Shown: positions 35,850-45,126, numbered from the stretch's first letter. The stretch is DNA of 64,000 nucleotides from Pseudomonas frederiksbergensis (GCF_003732705.1 NZ_MOBR01000002.1:1-64000), one strand, 5' to 3'. The notes: generated from the sequence alone by a model not told the origin. Translations and numbers: made by a program.

Positions 35850-36726
35850 AACTCTCCCCGTGGAAACCAGTTGCATCGATGACCCAGGCCGGTTCGGCGG
35901 CGAGGCGCCTGACCTCGGCTGGATCGGGTTGGGGCAACCGTGGCCACTCGTTGCGCTTCCAGCAAACGAAGTGGAAATACGGAAACCGGCGATCGCCATC
36001 GCGATCATTGCTCAAACTGCCATCGCGCCAATACCAGTGACGCGGAAAATCGTCCGTGCCGTCATGCCACTTGATGCAGCCACCCGGCGTGCTGAATGCC
36101 TCGGCGAACTCGCTGCGGCGACGCCACGGATTGAGCTTGCCCACCAGGGTGAACAAAGGCTCGGGAAAATTCTTGCGCCAGAGGAAGATGCGGCTGAATG
36201 CCCCCTCGTCCAGCGCGTGATGCTCCTGATCGGTGAAACGCTTTTTCCAACCCTTGATCTGCATGAACAACTCACGCTTTCGAGCGGTGTTGCGCATCAG
36301 ACACAAATGCCCTGCAATCCGCCGCTCATGGGTGGAAAACAGGTCATAGCCGGCCAGCCGATCCGGGGTGAAATAACTTCGCAGGTCACCATACACCAGA
36401 TCAATATCGCCGAATGCCCAGAAATCATAGCCTTGCAGGCGGTCGGCATGAATGTGTCCCAGCGCCGGCTTGATGTCGCAGAGCTTGTAAGCGGCATCGG
36501 GTGCAAAGTCGATATTCAAGCGCCGGGACACTAACCCGCAATAGTCGCCGAAGGTCATGGTTTCGACGCTGACGTTGGGCGGCAGATTCTCGGGAATGCC
36601 GCAGTCACTGAACAGCAACCAGTCGATATCGGCGTTACGCCTGCAACTCTCCAGAAAGAACGGCATCCAGAACGGCCATTGGCCGAAGTAAGGAATCAGA
36701 AAAAGAATACGCGGGCGTGGGCTCAT
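35812..36726 (-). CDS. DUF6625-like probable glycosyltransferase
   Basis: A 304-residue protein with ILFLIPYFGQWPFWMPFFLE at the N-terminus, then DYCGLVSRRLNIDFA, YKLCDIKPALGHIHADRLQG, and DFWAFGDIDLVYGDLRSYFT, where GDIDLVYGD resembles a DxD metal-binding site of GT-A enzymes. It belongs to a family seen in surface-sugar clusters (DUF6625). It overlaps the following glycosyltransferase by 38 bp, so the two are likely coupled. The sugar transferred is unknown. Confidence 0.75.
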   Translation of the reverse strand: MSPRPRILFLIPYFGQWPFWMPFFLESCRRNADIDWLLFSDCGIPENLPPNVSVETMTFGDYCGLVSRRLNIDFAPDAAYKLCDIKPALGHIHADRLQGYDFWAFGDIDLVYGDLRSYFTPDRLAGYDLFSTHERRIAGHLCLMRNTARKRELFMQIKGWKKRFTDQEHHALDEGAFSRIFLWRKNFPEPLFTLVGKLNPWRRRSEFAEAFSTPGGCIKWHDGTDDFPRHWYWRDGSLSNDRDGDRRFPYFHFVCWKRNEWPRLPQPDPAEVRRLAAEPAWVIDATGFHGESYESTVKGSATAA

Positions 36727-36787
36727 TACACAAAGTCACTGCGGCTGTTTAATTTGCCGCCATGCTAAACCGCGTCATGCTTCATTT

Positions 36788-38224
36788 TTACTGTGCAGAT
36801 GTATCCATATGCTTCAAAACCCACAACAATTCATGGCGCCTGACGGCTTTGCGGAAGAACTCATTCTCGCCATAAGTCGGCGGTACCCGCCCGGCCAACA
36901 GTCGCTGTATGCAGCGGCGCAAACGTCGCTTGAACGGCATGGCGGGTTGCAAGTCATGCATCATGCCCAGCGCCATCGCCTTGTCGCGCTGTAGCTCAAT
37001 GGACATAGGCAGGCAGCACGGCTGCATCGCCAGGCTCGAATCGAACGCCGGCGGCAACGCGATACCTTCTCCCTCATTGCCCATCGGCCAACGATCGTTG
37101 TCGTGCAGATGATTGGCGTAACCGAGCAGGGTCGGCTGCCAGTCCAGGCCCTTGAGCGCTTCGAGGACGGCTTCCTGCGCACAGATATGATCGGGGTGCG
37201 GATCGAGGGTCGGGTGCGGCAGCACGATCACGTCCGGGCGTGCCCGCATGAGCACTTCGCGCAGATCGGCCAGCAAGTTGTTCCAGGTCGGTGCACCGTC
37301 GGCGTCACCGGGCAAGGTGAACGGGTTCAACTGGCGAAACAGGCGCGTGTCGCCCAGTTCGGCTTCCTTCGAGCCCATTGGCTGAGACGGCGCCGCTTTC
37401 ATCGCCGCCAGTTGTAGGCAGAAATAACCCAACTGCACACAATGCTCTTGCGGCACGCCGGCCCATCGCGGCACGGCGATGCTGTCCCAGGCCCGCAAAC
37501 GCCCCTTCAGACGCGCCGCCTCGACCTTGTTCAGGCCCATCCGCTGATAGTGTTCGGCTTCAATCTCGCCAGCGGTCAGGGTGACGATCCAGGCTTCACT
37601 GGCCTGGCTATATAAACCGTAGGCGGCCAGTTCGGCATCGTCAGCGTGAGGGGCGATGACCATCACTCGCTGGCGGTGGTAATCCGGTTGTTCAAAGGCC
37701 CAGAGCACCGGTTCGCCGAACACTTTGCAGAAACGCCCGCGCAACCGCAGCTGCCCTTGGGAGAGAACGTGGGCCTGACCCGTGAGGTTCAAATAACGCA
37801 GGCCATTGACGCCACGCTCGAAGGTTTGCCGGTCAGGATGATTTCCCCCCGCCAATTCGATGACCGGGTCGAAAAAGCGCCCCAGCCAAGTGCTTTTCAC
37901 CCGCAGTGCCAGCACCAGCGTGGCGTCATCGACCAGCATGACGCCTTCGTCCAGCCGCAAATGTTCGCCCACCAGGTGAACCTTCGGCCGCTGGGTGTAG
38001 GGCGGGAAGCTGTACTGGTAATCGTCGTTGGGCGAATAGAACAAATGGTCGGCGAACCAGGCTTCATGAGCGATCCAGCCCAGCACCGCCAATACCAGCG
38101 GCAGCCACCAGGCCACCAGCAGGCCGACGACAATCAACAATGCCAGGGCGATTAGCAGGCCGATGCGCTTGGTGCGACGGTGACGCTTGAGCAGTTGTTG
38201 TTTGCGACTCATGGGTTGGCTCAT
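36788..38224 (-). CDS. dnpA: PIG-L family deacetylase with membrane anchor (DnpA-like)
   Basis: A 478-residue protein. Residues about 22-50 (IGLLIALALLIVVGLLVAWW) form two membrane helices; an intermediate region precedes the catalytic domain with VMVIAPHADDAELAAYGLYS (AHxDD zinc motif) and VIVLPHPTLDPHPDHICAQE (HPDH motif). Both are diagnostic of the PIG-L/LmbE zinc deacetylases. ATG 38224 forms an ATGA overlap with mig-14. P. aeruginosa DnpA (PA5002, as I recall) at the same place affects persistence and LPS-related traits. Likely removes an N-acetyl group from a surface sugar. Confidence 0.88.
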   Translation of the reverse strand: MSQPMSRKQQLLKRHRRTKRIGLLIALALLIVVGLLVAWWLPLVLAVLGWIAHEAWFADHLFYSPNDDYQYSFPPYTQRPKVHLVGEHLRLDEGVMLVDDATLVLALRVKSTWLGRFFDPVIELAGGNHPDRQTFERGVNGLRYLNLTGQAHVLSQGQLRLRGRFCKVFGEPVLWAFEQPDYHRQRVMVIAPHADDAELAAYGLYSQASEAWIVTLTAGEIEAEHYQRMGLNKVEAARLKGRLRAWDSIAVPRWAGVPQEHCVQLGYFCLQLAAMKAAPSQPMGSKEAELGDTRLFRQLNPFTLPGDADGAPTWNNLLADLREVLMRARPDVIVLPHPTLDPHPDHICAQEAVLEALKGLDWQPTLLGYANHLHDNDRWPMGNEGEGIALPPAFDSSLAMQPCCLPMSIELQRDKAMALGMMHDLQPAMPFKRRLRRCIQRLLAGRVPPTYGENEFFRKAVRRHELLWVLKHMDTSAQ

Positions 38225-39117
38225 ACGGTGAAGACCGGCACAGGATTGCACCAGCGGTCCTTGTATTCACGGTCGGCCCGACCGAAGGAAAACCTCAGGG
38301 GTTTATCCAGGGTTCGAGCGTGCTCCCAGGCGCTTTGGGTGTTGAGGAAACTCAGTACGCTGCCAGGGCTGAACTCGCGGGTTTCAGGGTCGACGCCGCC
38401 ATTGATGTACTCGACGCTGATCCACTGCGGCGCTTCGACGCGGTACACCAGTTGAATCGCAATCGGCGCATCGTTGAGGAAAATCACCGAGCCGATCAAC
38501 AACTCGCGCAGCAACTCGATCACTTCGCCCATGCGCGCCGCACCGGTGGCCGGGAAGCCCCAGCGGCGCTGGAACAGGTCGCAGTAAATCGCCGCCAGCT
38601 CGCCGCTGGAAAACTCGCTGACCGGCCTTACCACCCCGCCCGCCTCTTCCAGCAAGCGCAGTTCGCGGCGCTGGTTGTAGCGAAACTTCTTCGACAGTTC
38701 TTCGGGCGTACGGGCCATCGCCAGTTGTTCGGTTTGCAACTTGATACCGGTGAAGCGACCTTCGTTCAGCGCGGACAGATAACGCCCGCGATGACGCAGA
38801 GGCGCCTGGGCATCGGCGGCGGCCGGCAGGATCAGCTCGGCATTGCCAAGATCGAACAGGCCTTTTTTACCGCTGCGTTTGAGCACGTCCTTGGACAAGG
38901 CAAGGTCGCGGCCCCAGGTCGGGATTGCGGCCTGGACTTCGCCGTTTTGCTCCCAGGCCAGATAGCGCACCGGAATCTGCGCCAGCGCTGCCAGCCGCTC
39001 GACGACCATTGGATGAGTTGCGACGCTGCCGCCAAAACGCTGCCAGGCGTGCGCGTAAGTCGAGGCGTCAACAGACACCCAGCCACGTTCGCGCCAGCCT
39101 TGAAATCGGTTGAGCAT
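38221..39117 (-). CDS. mig-14: Mig-14 family GNAT-like protein
   Basis: A 298-residue protein of the Mig-14 family (GNAT/FemAB-like fold). Features include ATHPMVVERLAALAQIPVRY, IPTWGRDLALSKDVLKRSGK, KKFRYNQRRELRLLEEAGG, and FLNDAPIAIQLVYRVEAPQW then FSPGSVLSFLNTQSAWEHAR. In Salmonella and P. aeruginosa mig-14 aids resistance to antimicrobial peptides, probably by altering the envelope. It is coupled by ATGA and TGATG overlaps to the deacetylase and wapH-like genes. Confidence 0.9.
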   Translation of the reverse strand: MLNRFQGWRERGWVSVDASTYAHAWQRFGGSVATHPMVVERLAALAQIPVRYLAWEQNGEVQAAIPTWGRDLALSKDVLKRSGKKGLFDLGNAELILPAAADAQAPLRHRGRYLSALNEGRFTGIKLQTEQLAMARTPEELSKKFRYNQRRELRLLEEAGGVVRPVSEFSSGELAAIYCDLFQRRWGFPATGAARMGEVIELLRELLIGSVIFLNDAPIAIQLVYRVEAPQWISVEYINGGVDPETREFSPGSVLSFLNTQSAWEHARTLDKPLRFSFGRADREYKDRWCNPVPVFTV

Positions 39118-40247
39118 CAGCCCCTCTGTGCCAGTTCGGTAACGTGTGGCAAATGCCAGAAAGCGTCGCGCACCGCGCGGTCGCTGAAGCGCTCACGCAA
39201 GCGGTCGAGCATCAGCTCGGCACACTGGCGACGCTGCTGTTCGTCCATCGCGGCCAAATGCTGCAGCCCTTGAGCCAAGTGTTCGGCATCTCCCAGCGGA
39301 AACAGAATGCCCACGCCTTCGACCACTTCCTTCGCCCCACCGCATGCGGTCGCCAGCAACGGCACACCGGCGGCCATGGCTTCAAGCAGCACCATGCCGA
39401 AGGGTTCGTGATCAGAGCTCAAGGCAAACACATCGAACGCGCGAAAATAACGCCGAGCCTCAGGCACCTGGCCGAGGAACAGCACGCGATCGCCGATCCC
39501 GAGTTCACGGGCCAGATCCTTAAGGTGTTGTTCCAGGCGCCCGGAGCCGAGAATCACCAGTTGGCTATTACCCGGCAAGCCCGGCAACGCCTCGGCAAAA
39601 CCGCGCAGCAGCGTGGTTTGATCCTTGTCCGGATGCAGCCGCCCGACGTTGCCGACCACCCAGGCATCCGCCGACAGACCGAGGGTTTCCCGGGCTTCGC
39701 GAGTCGACACCTGCGTGACCTGCAAGCCCTGCACATCGATGCGGTTGTAGAGCGTCTGGATCCGCGCCGCCGGCCATTTCGGCAGGCACTTTCGCATGTC
39801 GTCGCGCACCGCATCGGATACCCCGAGCAGGCTCAAACGCTTGCGGAAAATATGCGCGAACAGTTTGCGCGTGCCGCGTTTGTAATCATCAAACGCGTGG
39901 TGCACGCCAATCACCGGCAACGAGGTGCCGAGCAAGGCGATGTAGTTCGGTTTGAAGCGATGGGCGATGCAGAAACTGAAATTGCGCGAAGCGGCGATCT
40001 TGCGCAGATCGCCGATGGCGCCCAGCTTCAAGCCACGAATGGCCTTGGAGCTGTATTCCATGAACAGCACTTCGTCAGAAGCGCAGCCCGCGGCGACTTC
40101 GGCATCGGCGGCCCCGGTCAAAAAGACCGTGGTCACTCGATAGCCGGTCCCCGCGAACAGGCTGGCGTACTGCCGGGCGCAGTCCAGGAACGGCCCGTCA
40201 TAGCCGTGGCAGAACTGCAGCACATGGCGCTCAGCCGAGCGTGTCAT
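39117..40247 (-). CDS. wapH: LPS core glycosyltransferase (WapH-like)
   Basis: A 376-residue GT4 enzyme. The donor-binding half shows VGNVGRLHPDKDQTTLLRGF, VILGSGRLEQHLKDLARELG, VLFLGQVPEARRYFRAFDVF and SSDHEPFGMVLLEAMAAGVP. In P. aeruginosa the homologue at this position (wapH) adds a glucose to the outer core. It overlaps the carbamoyltransferase gene by 17 bp and mig-14 by 1 bp. Confidence 0.85.
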   Translation of the reverse strand: MTRSAERHVLQFCHGYDGPFLDCARQYASLFAGTGYRVTTVFLTGAADAEVAAGCASDEVLFMEYSSKAIRGLKLGAIGDLRKIAASRNFSFCIAHRFKPNYIALLGTSLPVIGVHHAFDDYKRGTRKLFAHIFRKRLSLLGVSDAVRDDMRKCLPKWPAARIQTLYNRIDVQGLQVTQVSTREARETLGLSADAWVVGNVGRLHPDKDQTTLLRGFAEALPGLPGNSQLVILGSGRLEQHLKDLARELGIGDRVLFLGQVPEARRYFRAFDVFALSSDHEPFGMVLLEAMAAGVPLLATACGGAKEVVEGVGILFPLGDAEHLAQGLQHLAAMDEQQRRQCAELMLDRLRERFSDRAVRDAFWHLPHVTELAQRG

Positions 40248-41988
40248 AAGCGTCCGCGCCTTCTTTGACCACCAGAATGTCTTCCATGATCAGGTATTGC
40301 AGGTCGGAGCCGAAGAACATGTTCAGGGCGTCGGTCGGCGAGCAGATCATCGGCTCACCACGACGGTTGAGCGAGGTGTTCAGCGACACGCCGTTACCGG
40401 TCAGTACTTCCAGCGCTTTCATCATGTCGTAGTAGCGCGGGTTGTATTCGCGCTTGAGCACCTGGGCCCGGGACGTGCCGTCTTCGTGGACGACTTCCGG
40501 CACGCGGGTCTTCCACTCTTCAGCCACTTCAAAGGTGAAGGTCATGAACGGCGCCGGGTGATCAACCTTGATCATCTGCGGGGCCACGGTGTCGAGCATC
40601 GACGGGCAGAAAGGCCTCCAGCGCTCGCGGAACTTGATCTGGTGGTTGATACGGTCAGCCACGCCGGTCGCACTTGGGCAACCGATGATCGAACGACCGC
40701 CCAACGCGCGCGGACCGAACTCCATGCGGCCCTGGAACCAGGCCACCGGGTTGCCGTCGACCATGATCTTGGCAATGTTTTCCGGCATGTTCTCGAGCTT
40801 GCGCCAGGTCGGCTTGCTCGGGTGGCGGGCGCACGCGGCGATCACATCTTCGTTGCTGTAGGACGGGCCGAGGTAGACGTGTTCCATCTTCTCGACCGGT
40901 ACGCCACGGGCGTGGGACACGTAGGCTGCGGCACCCACCGCCGTACCGGCATCGCCGGACGCCGGTTGCACGAACAGTTCCTTGACGTCGTCGCGGGCGA
41001 TGATTTTCTGGTTGAGCTTAACGTTCAACGCACAGCCGCCGGCGAAGGCCAGCTTGCCGGTTTCCTTGAGCACGTCGCCCAGGTAATGGTCGATCATCTG
41101 CAGCGAGATCTTTTCGAACAGCGCTTGCATGCTGGCGGCGTAGTGGATGTACGGCTCGTCGGCGATGTCGCCTTCGCGCTTGGGACCCAGCCACTCGATC
41201 AGCTTCGGCGAGAAGTAGAAGCCTTTGCCCTTCTCTTTATAGCGACGCAAGCCGATGACGTTGGCGTAGTCGGTATTGATCACCAACTCACCGTTTTCAA
41301 ACGAGGCCAGGCGCGAGAAATCGTATTTGCCGGCGTCGCCGTACGGCGCCATGCCCATGACCTTGAACTCGCCATCGAGCATCTCGAAACCGAGGAACTC
41401 GGTGATCGCGCCGTACAGGCCGCCGAGGGAGTCCGGATCGAAGAATTCCTTGATCTTGTGGATCTTGCCGTTTTCACCGTAACCGAAGAAGGTCGTGGCG
41501 TACTCGCCCTTGCCATCGATCCCCAGGATCGCGGTTTTCTCTTTGAAACCGGAGCAGTGGTAAGCGCTGGAGGCGTGAGCCAGGTGATGCTCGACCGGTT
41601 CGATCTTGATTTTCTTCGGGTCGAAACCCAGTTGCTCAAGGCAGAACACGATCTTGTTGCGATAGCGCTTGTAGCGACGGTTGCCCATCAGGATCGCGTC
41701 GAGGGCGCGGTCCGGGGCGTACCAGTAACGCTTGGCGTAGTGCCAGCGCGCCTTGCCGAACAGGCTGATCGGCGCGAACGGGATCGCGACCACGTCAACG
41801 TCGGACGGCTTGATGCCGGCCTGTTCGAGGCAGAACTTCGCCGATTCGTAGGGCATGCGGTTCTTTGCATGTTTATCGCGTACGAAGCGCTCTTCCTCTG
41901 CCGCCGCGACCAGCTTGCCGTCGATGTACAAGGCTGCGGAAGGATCATGGCTAAGGGCGCCGGACAGGCCAAGAATCGTCAATGCCAC
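40231..41988 (-). CDS. wapO: Carbamoyltransferase of LPS inner core (WapO-like)
   Basis: A 585-residue NodU/HypF-type carbamoyltransferase. N-terminal Kae1-like domain: GLSGALSHDPSAALYIDGKL, HHLAHASSAYHCSGF (metal HxxxH), GIDGKGEYATTFFGYG; C-terminal domain: FAGGCALNVKLNQKI, PASGDAGTAVGAAAY and FQGRMEFGPRALGGRSIIGC. It uses carbamoyl phosphate and ATP; in P. aeruginosa WapO carbamoylates heptose II. It is the first gene of the wapO-wapH-mig14-dnpA unit; its promoter probably lies in 41989-42215. Confidence 0.93.
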   Translation of the reverse strand: MALTILGLSGALSHDPSAALYIDGKLVAAAEEERFVRDKHAKNRMPYESAKFCLEQAGIKPSDVDVVAIPFAPISLFGKARWHYAKRYWYAPDRALDAILMGNRRYKRYRNKIVFCLEQLGFDPKKIKIEPVEHHLAHASSAYHCSGFKEKTAILGIDGKGEYATTFFGYGENGKIHKIKEFFDPDSLGGLYGAITEFLGFEMLDGEFKVMGMAPYGDAGKYDFSRLASFENGELVINTDYANVIGLRRYKEKGKGFYFSPKLIEWLGPKREGDIADEPYIHYAASMQALFEKISLQMIDHYLGDVLKETGKLAFAGGCALNVKLNQKIIARDDVKELFVQPASGDAGTAVGAAAYVSHARGVPVEKMEHVYLGPSYSNEDVIAACARHPSKPTWRKLENMPENIAKIMVDGNPVAWFQGRMEFGPRALGGRSIIGCPSATGVADRINHQIKFRERWRPFCPSMLDTVAPQMIKVDHPAPFMTFTFEVAEEWKTRVPEVVHEDGTSRAQVLKREYNPRYYDMMKALEVLTGNGVSLNTSLNRRGEPMICSPTDALNMFFGSDLQYLIMEDILVVKEGADAYDTLG

Positions 41989-42125
41989 AGGGGTCTAGCC
42001 TCTTTAGTCTGCATTCAGGCGACAAGCGCCTCAAAAATTAATGTGCCCTCGCAAGGGGCGAGAGACAGCTAAAGGGCGGGATTATAGCGTAAAAGCGCTG
42101 GCAAACCTCTAGCGAGAAGCGGCGG

Positions 42126-42151
42126 GGTCGCGCGTTGACAGACACGCGACC
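42126..42151. repeat. Inverted repeat in the wapO/DUF3800 gap
   Basis: GGTCGCG (42126-42132) is inverted as CGCGACC (42145-42151), extendable by two pairs past a mismatch. It is 3' of the DUF3800 gene and could end its transcript; no T-run follows. Confidence 0.4.
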
Positions 42152-42215
42152 ACGACATAGACTCCTGCGCAAGTGGACTGGGAGAACCTGGTCGGCGTTC
42201 TAGCCTCGGTGAGTT

Positions 42216-43007
42216 TCATCGGGGCTTTTCGCTTTCTGAGCGCGGGAAAATCTTTAAACCCCAATTGTCGAAACCCTCTCCCACATTATTACGACCACCA
42301 CTGCAGTAAAACTTACGCTTGAGCACGTCAAAGGCACGATTTTCCTGCCCCGACCGCAAAACGCTCATACCAATGGGTCTTGCAACGAGGTCCGCCAGCT
42401 GTAACCCCGTGGAATTCACTTGTTTGGTTGCAAAGACGATTTCGAACGGCAGCTTAATGTCCAATCGGTTCGCGCCATCACGCATGCGGCGAAACTCCAA
42501 CTCAAGCTCGTTATCCTCTCTCTTCCCCCTCCGCTCGAAAATCACATGAGTCAATGCGCTCTGCTGGTTCTTTTCCTGCAAAAACTCATAAAGCGTTTCC
42601 AAGCAGAAGCCGAGTGCGACGTGATAAGGATTGTGAACAGATCCCTCTTTTTCGCGAAGGACGGCCTTGTCGATCACGCAACTGATCAGGACGAAATTGC
42701 TGGCCTCAATAATGTCCGTCAGCTCATCGAGAAAGGCATGTTTGTGTTGCCTGGACAGGAAGAGCCCGGAAAATGCGCCCTTTTCCCTCCGAATTTCCAA
42801 TTCATGCAGACAGATCAGGTCATGCCCCATGTGATTGAATTTAAATTTCTGAAGGGCAGGAATGACCTTTTCGCAATAATGCCTTTTATGAAAAACACAG
42901 AATGCCAACACAAACATTGGATAGTTTGGGTCTAGCTTTTGCATTCCATGGTCGCCGCTCTCGTCGACATAAACGATAAAGTCGCTGTACTTCCCAGTTG
43001 AAGGCAA
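42216..43007 (-). CDS. DUF3800 domain-containing protein
   Basis: A 263-residue protein with the DUF3800 signature IVYVDESGDHG near its N-terminus, then FVLAFCVFHKRHYCEKVIPA, HELEIRREKGAF, FVLISCVIDK and a late QLADLVARPIG. The pattern D-E-S-G plus a distal D resembles an RNase H-like active site. No ATG precedes the DESG motif except far upstream in the next gene, so I propose the TTG at 43007 (LPSTGKYSDFIVYVDESGDH), after GAAGAAG. The gene is lower in GC than its neighbours and interrupts the LPS locus. DUF3800 genes are found in phages and mobile DNA; function unknown. Confidence 0.75.
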   Translation of the reverse strand: MPSTGKYSDFIVYVDESGDHGMQKLDPNYPMFVLAFCVFHKRHYCEKVIPALQKFKFNHMGHDLICLHELEIRREKGAFSGLFLSRQHKHAFLDELTDIIEASNFVLISCVIDKAVLREKEGSVHNPYHVALGFCLETLYEFLQEKNQQSALTHVIFERRGKREDNELELEFRRMRDGANRLDIKLPFEIVFATKQVNSTGLQLADLVARPIGMSVLRSGQENRAFDVLKRKFYCSGGRNNVGEGFDNWGLKIFPRSESEKPR

Positions 43008-43081
43008 CAGCTTCTTCGTATCAGCATTGGCTTCGCTATCGCTTTCGTTTTCAAAAACAAAGAATTGTTGAGGCAAGTGAG

Positions 43082-43414
43082 TTACCCACGCCCCGCCCGC
43101 CAATAAATCGCGATATTACCGTCAACGCCCTGCCGATAGATCGTGTAAGGCAAGACCACCGTGTCCAGCACGCCCGACAGGCTTAAATCCAGCAACACCA
43201 GCGGCACTAGAAATCCGGTGGGGTCGGGTGGTGCGTTCAATACACAGAAGTCATAGGCCAGGCCGCTGTAGACCCGGGGGATGGACTGGCAGTAGGTTTT
43301 TTGTTTTCTGAGGCTGCGGGCGGCGTCGGCGTCGTCTTGCAGGACGGTTACGGCGGTGCCGCAGCCGGATAAGATCAGGGAGAAAGCACCCAGTACAGCC
43401 GCCATTTTTTTCAT
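43082..43414 (-). CDS. YceK/YidQ family lipoprotein
   Basis: A 110-residue lipoprotein. Signal peptide MKKMAAVLGAFSLILSGCGT with lipobox LSGC (Cys18). The rest fits the YceK/YidQ family: YSGLAYDFCVLN, LVLLDLSLSGVLDTVVLPYT then IYRQ. ATG 43414 was chosen because the longer frame includes REP sequence and no RBS. It lies upstream of the DUF3800 gene on the same strand. Role unknown, probably envelope. Confidence 0.85.
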   Translation of the reverse strand: MKKMAAVLGAFSLILSGCGTAVTVLQDDADAARSLRKQKTYCQSIPRVYSGLAYDFCVLNAPPDPTGFLVPLVLLDLSLSGVLDTVVLPYTIYRQGVDGNIAIYWRAGRG

Positions 43415-43559
43415 CTGAATCTGCCTGTCGAGAACGTCAGGCAAACTAGCATCGGGGTTATTCAGGGCACAGTTCATGGGGTCTGTGGATTGTGTAGGAC
43501 GGTTCGTAAGAACTTGTCCTCCGATGATCGACCGGGGGATTTTCGCTGAATGTAAGGGC

Positions 43560-43668
43560 CTAATCGCGAGCAAGCTCGCTCCCACAGTAGTTCTGCGGCG
43601 TACACAAGATAGGTGTACAGAACCGATCCCTGTGGGAGCGAGCTTGCTCGCGATAGGGCCGCAGGCCC
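43560..43668. repeat. REP pair
   Basis: ATCGCGAGCAAGCTCGCTCC CAC near 43563 and GTGGGAGCGAGCTTGCTCGC GAT near 43633 are exact inverted arms flanking about 45 bp, between the lipoprotein and kinase genes. Confidence 0.85.
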
Positions 43669-43671
43669 GAT

Positions 43672-45126
43672 TCAGGCAGCGCTGGAGATGTCTTTCGGTA
43701 AACGCTGATCGATCACCTGATACAGCGCACTGCTCTCAGGCCAGTTGCGCATAAACCGCGCCCGATCCCGCGCATAGGCCGGGGCAAAGCTGCCCGCCGA
43801 GCCGTGCTGACACATGGAATCCAGATCAATCAGCGCCCAGCGATCCTGCTGCCAGAACAGATTGTGGCCCTTGAAATCACCATGGCTGATCCGCTCGCGA
43901 ATCAGTTCGGCGAACAAGTGATCCAGCGCCAGCAATTCGGCTTCTGGTGCCGAACCATTCTCAACATACGGCGCAAACCGCTCGATGATGTCCGGCCCTG
44001 CCAGGTATTCGGTCACCAGATAAGCCCGACTGCGCAACCAGAGGAAGCGCTTTTCCAGCACGGCCAGTGGCTTCGGCGTCGCGATCCCCAGGAACGCCAG
44101 GCGATTGCCCTCGCGCCAGGAATGCCAGGCACGGCTCGGGCGCCAGAAGCGCTTGAGCCAATGGGCAAAACCCTTGATGTTGTAGCGTTTGATCACCAGC
44201 GTGCGCCCGGCCACTTCGACCTTGCCGACGCTCGCCGCGCCGCCGGTCTTGTACAAGTGGCCCTGGTCGAGCAAGGCATCGGCCTGTTCCAGCACCGGCA
44301 GCATCGCCGCTTCTTCTTCACGACGAATCGCCCGCAAGCCGAACGCCCCGCGCTGGACGCTGAACAGCGTGCATTCGCGGCCGCACTTGATCAGGAAGTC
44401 CTTTAAACGCCAGCGACGAACCTTGTCGATCTGCTTCTGCAAGGCTTCCATCGGCAAGGCGTGTTCGCCGTTGCTCAACAGGTAATACACCAGCAACTCT
44501 TCGGTAAACGGTTCCAGTGACTTGGGCAGCTGGGCGAAAAATACGCCGAGGTTTTCCAGGACTTTCTGGCGCGACAGCGGCTGGCCAGGGGTTTCGGCGC
44601 AGACGCCACCGCCATCGATCAAATACAACCGACCGCGTTGGCGCAACAGGTTGTCCAGGTGCAGGTCTTCCTGCCACAGGCCTTTGCGATGCATCTGGCC
44701 GATAGCACCCAACGCCTCAGCCAACACCGCGCCTTGCATATCCGCCAGTACCGGCAAGTGCTCGACTTTTTTCCAGGTTTCGCCAAGGCTCTCGGCGCCT
44801 TCGATGAAATCGAACAGCAACCAACCGCCCTCGCCGTCCTTCAAGCCATCCGCCAGCAGTTGCGGCGTGGTCAGGCCCTGATCGGCCAGCAAGTGCACGC
44901 CATCGCGTTCACGCTGAAAGTGCCGCGCCGCTTTGCTGCCCACCAGTAATTTGGCCAACACCGGGCGGCCGCGCCAGACACCGGCACCGACATAACGCTG
45001 CCCCGGCAACACGCGCAACAAGCTCAACAGTTGCAGCTCGGCAGGTCCGGCGGCATCCGCCAGTGGGATGTTCAATGGCAGGCGCGGACTGCGGCCGGCG
45101 TTCTTCAGTTCGGACAAACGCATCAA
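43672..45126 (-). CDS. Tandem-domain LPS core kinase (InaA/WaaP-like)
   Basis: A 484-residue protein holding two Ser/Thr-kinase-like domains. The first has VLAKLLVGSKAARHFQRERD and the catalytic loop WQEDLHLDNLL (D154, N159) with D171 in LIDGGG; the second has the loop SHGDFKGHNLFW (D417, N422) and LIDLDSM. Each is about half the length of a WaaP-type kinase. In P. aeruginosa the gene at this position is PA5006, as I recall. Likely phosphorylates core heptoses or supports LPS assembly; it overlaps the next kinase by 4 bp. Confidence 0.85.
   Translation of the reverse strand: MMRLSELKNAGRSPRLPLNIPLADAAGPAELQLLSLLRVLPGQRYVGAGVWRGRPVLAKLLVGSKAARHFQRERDGVHLLADQGLTTPQLLADGLKDGEGGWLLFDFIEGAESLGETWKKVEHLPVLADMQGAVLAEALGAIGQMHRKGLWQEDLHLDNLLRQRGRLYLIDGGGVCAETPGQPLSRQKVLENLGVFFAQLPKSLEPFTEELLVYYLLSNGEHALPMEALQKQIDKVRRWRLKDFLIKCGRECTLFSVQRGAFGLRAIRREEEAAMLPVLEQADALLDQGHLYKTGGAASVGKVEVAGRTLVIKRYNIKGFAHWLKRFWRPSRAWHSWREGNRLAFLGIATPKPLAVLEKRFLWLRSRAYLVTEYLAGPDIIERFAPYVENGSAPEAELLALDHLFAELIRERISHGDFKGHNLFWQQDRWALIDLDSMCQHGSAGSFAPAYARDRARFMRNWPESSALYQVIDQRLPKDISSAA

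Noticed and set aside
40297..42072. 591-residue plus-strand frame
   Set aside because: Antisense shadow of the carbamoyltransferase gene.
43008..43103. Longer N-terminus for the DUF3800 protein from ATG 43103
   Set aside because: It would overlap the end of the YceK-type lipoprotein gene and has no RBS; the leader residues (rich in Asp/Ser/Glu) do not fit the family start. Kept as an alternative only.
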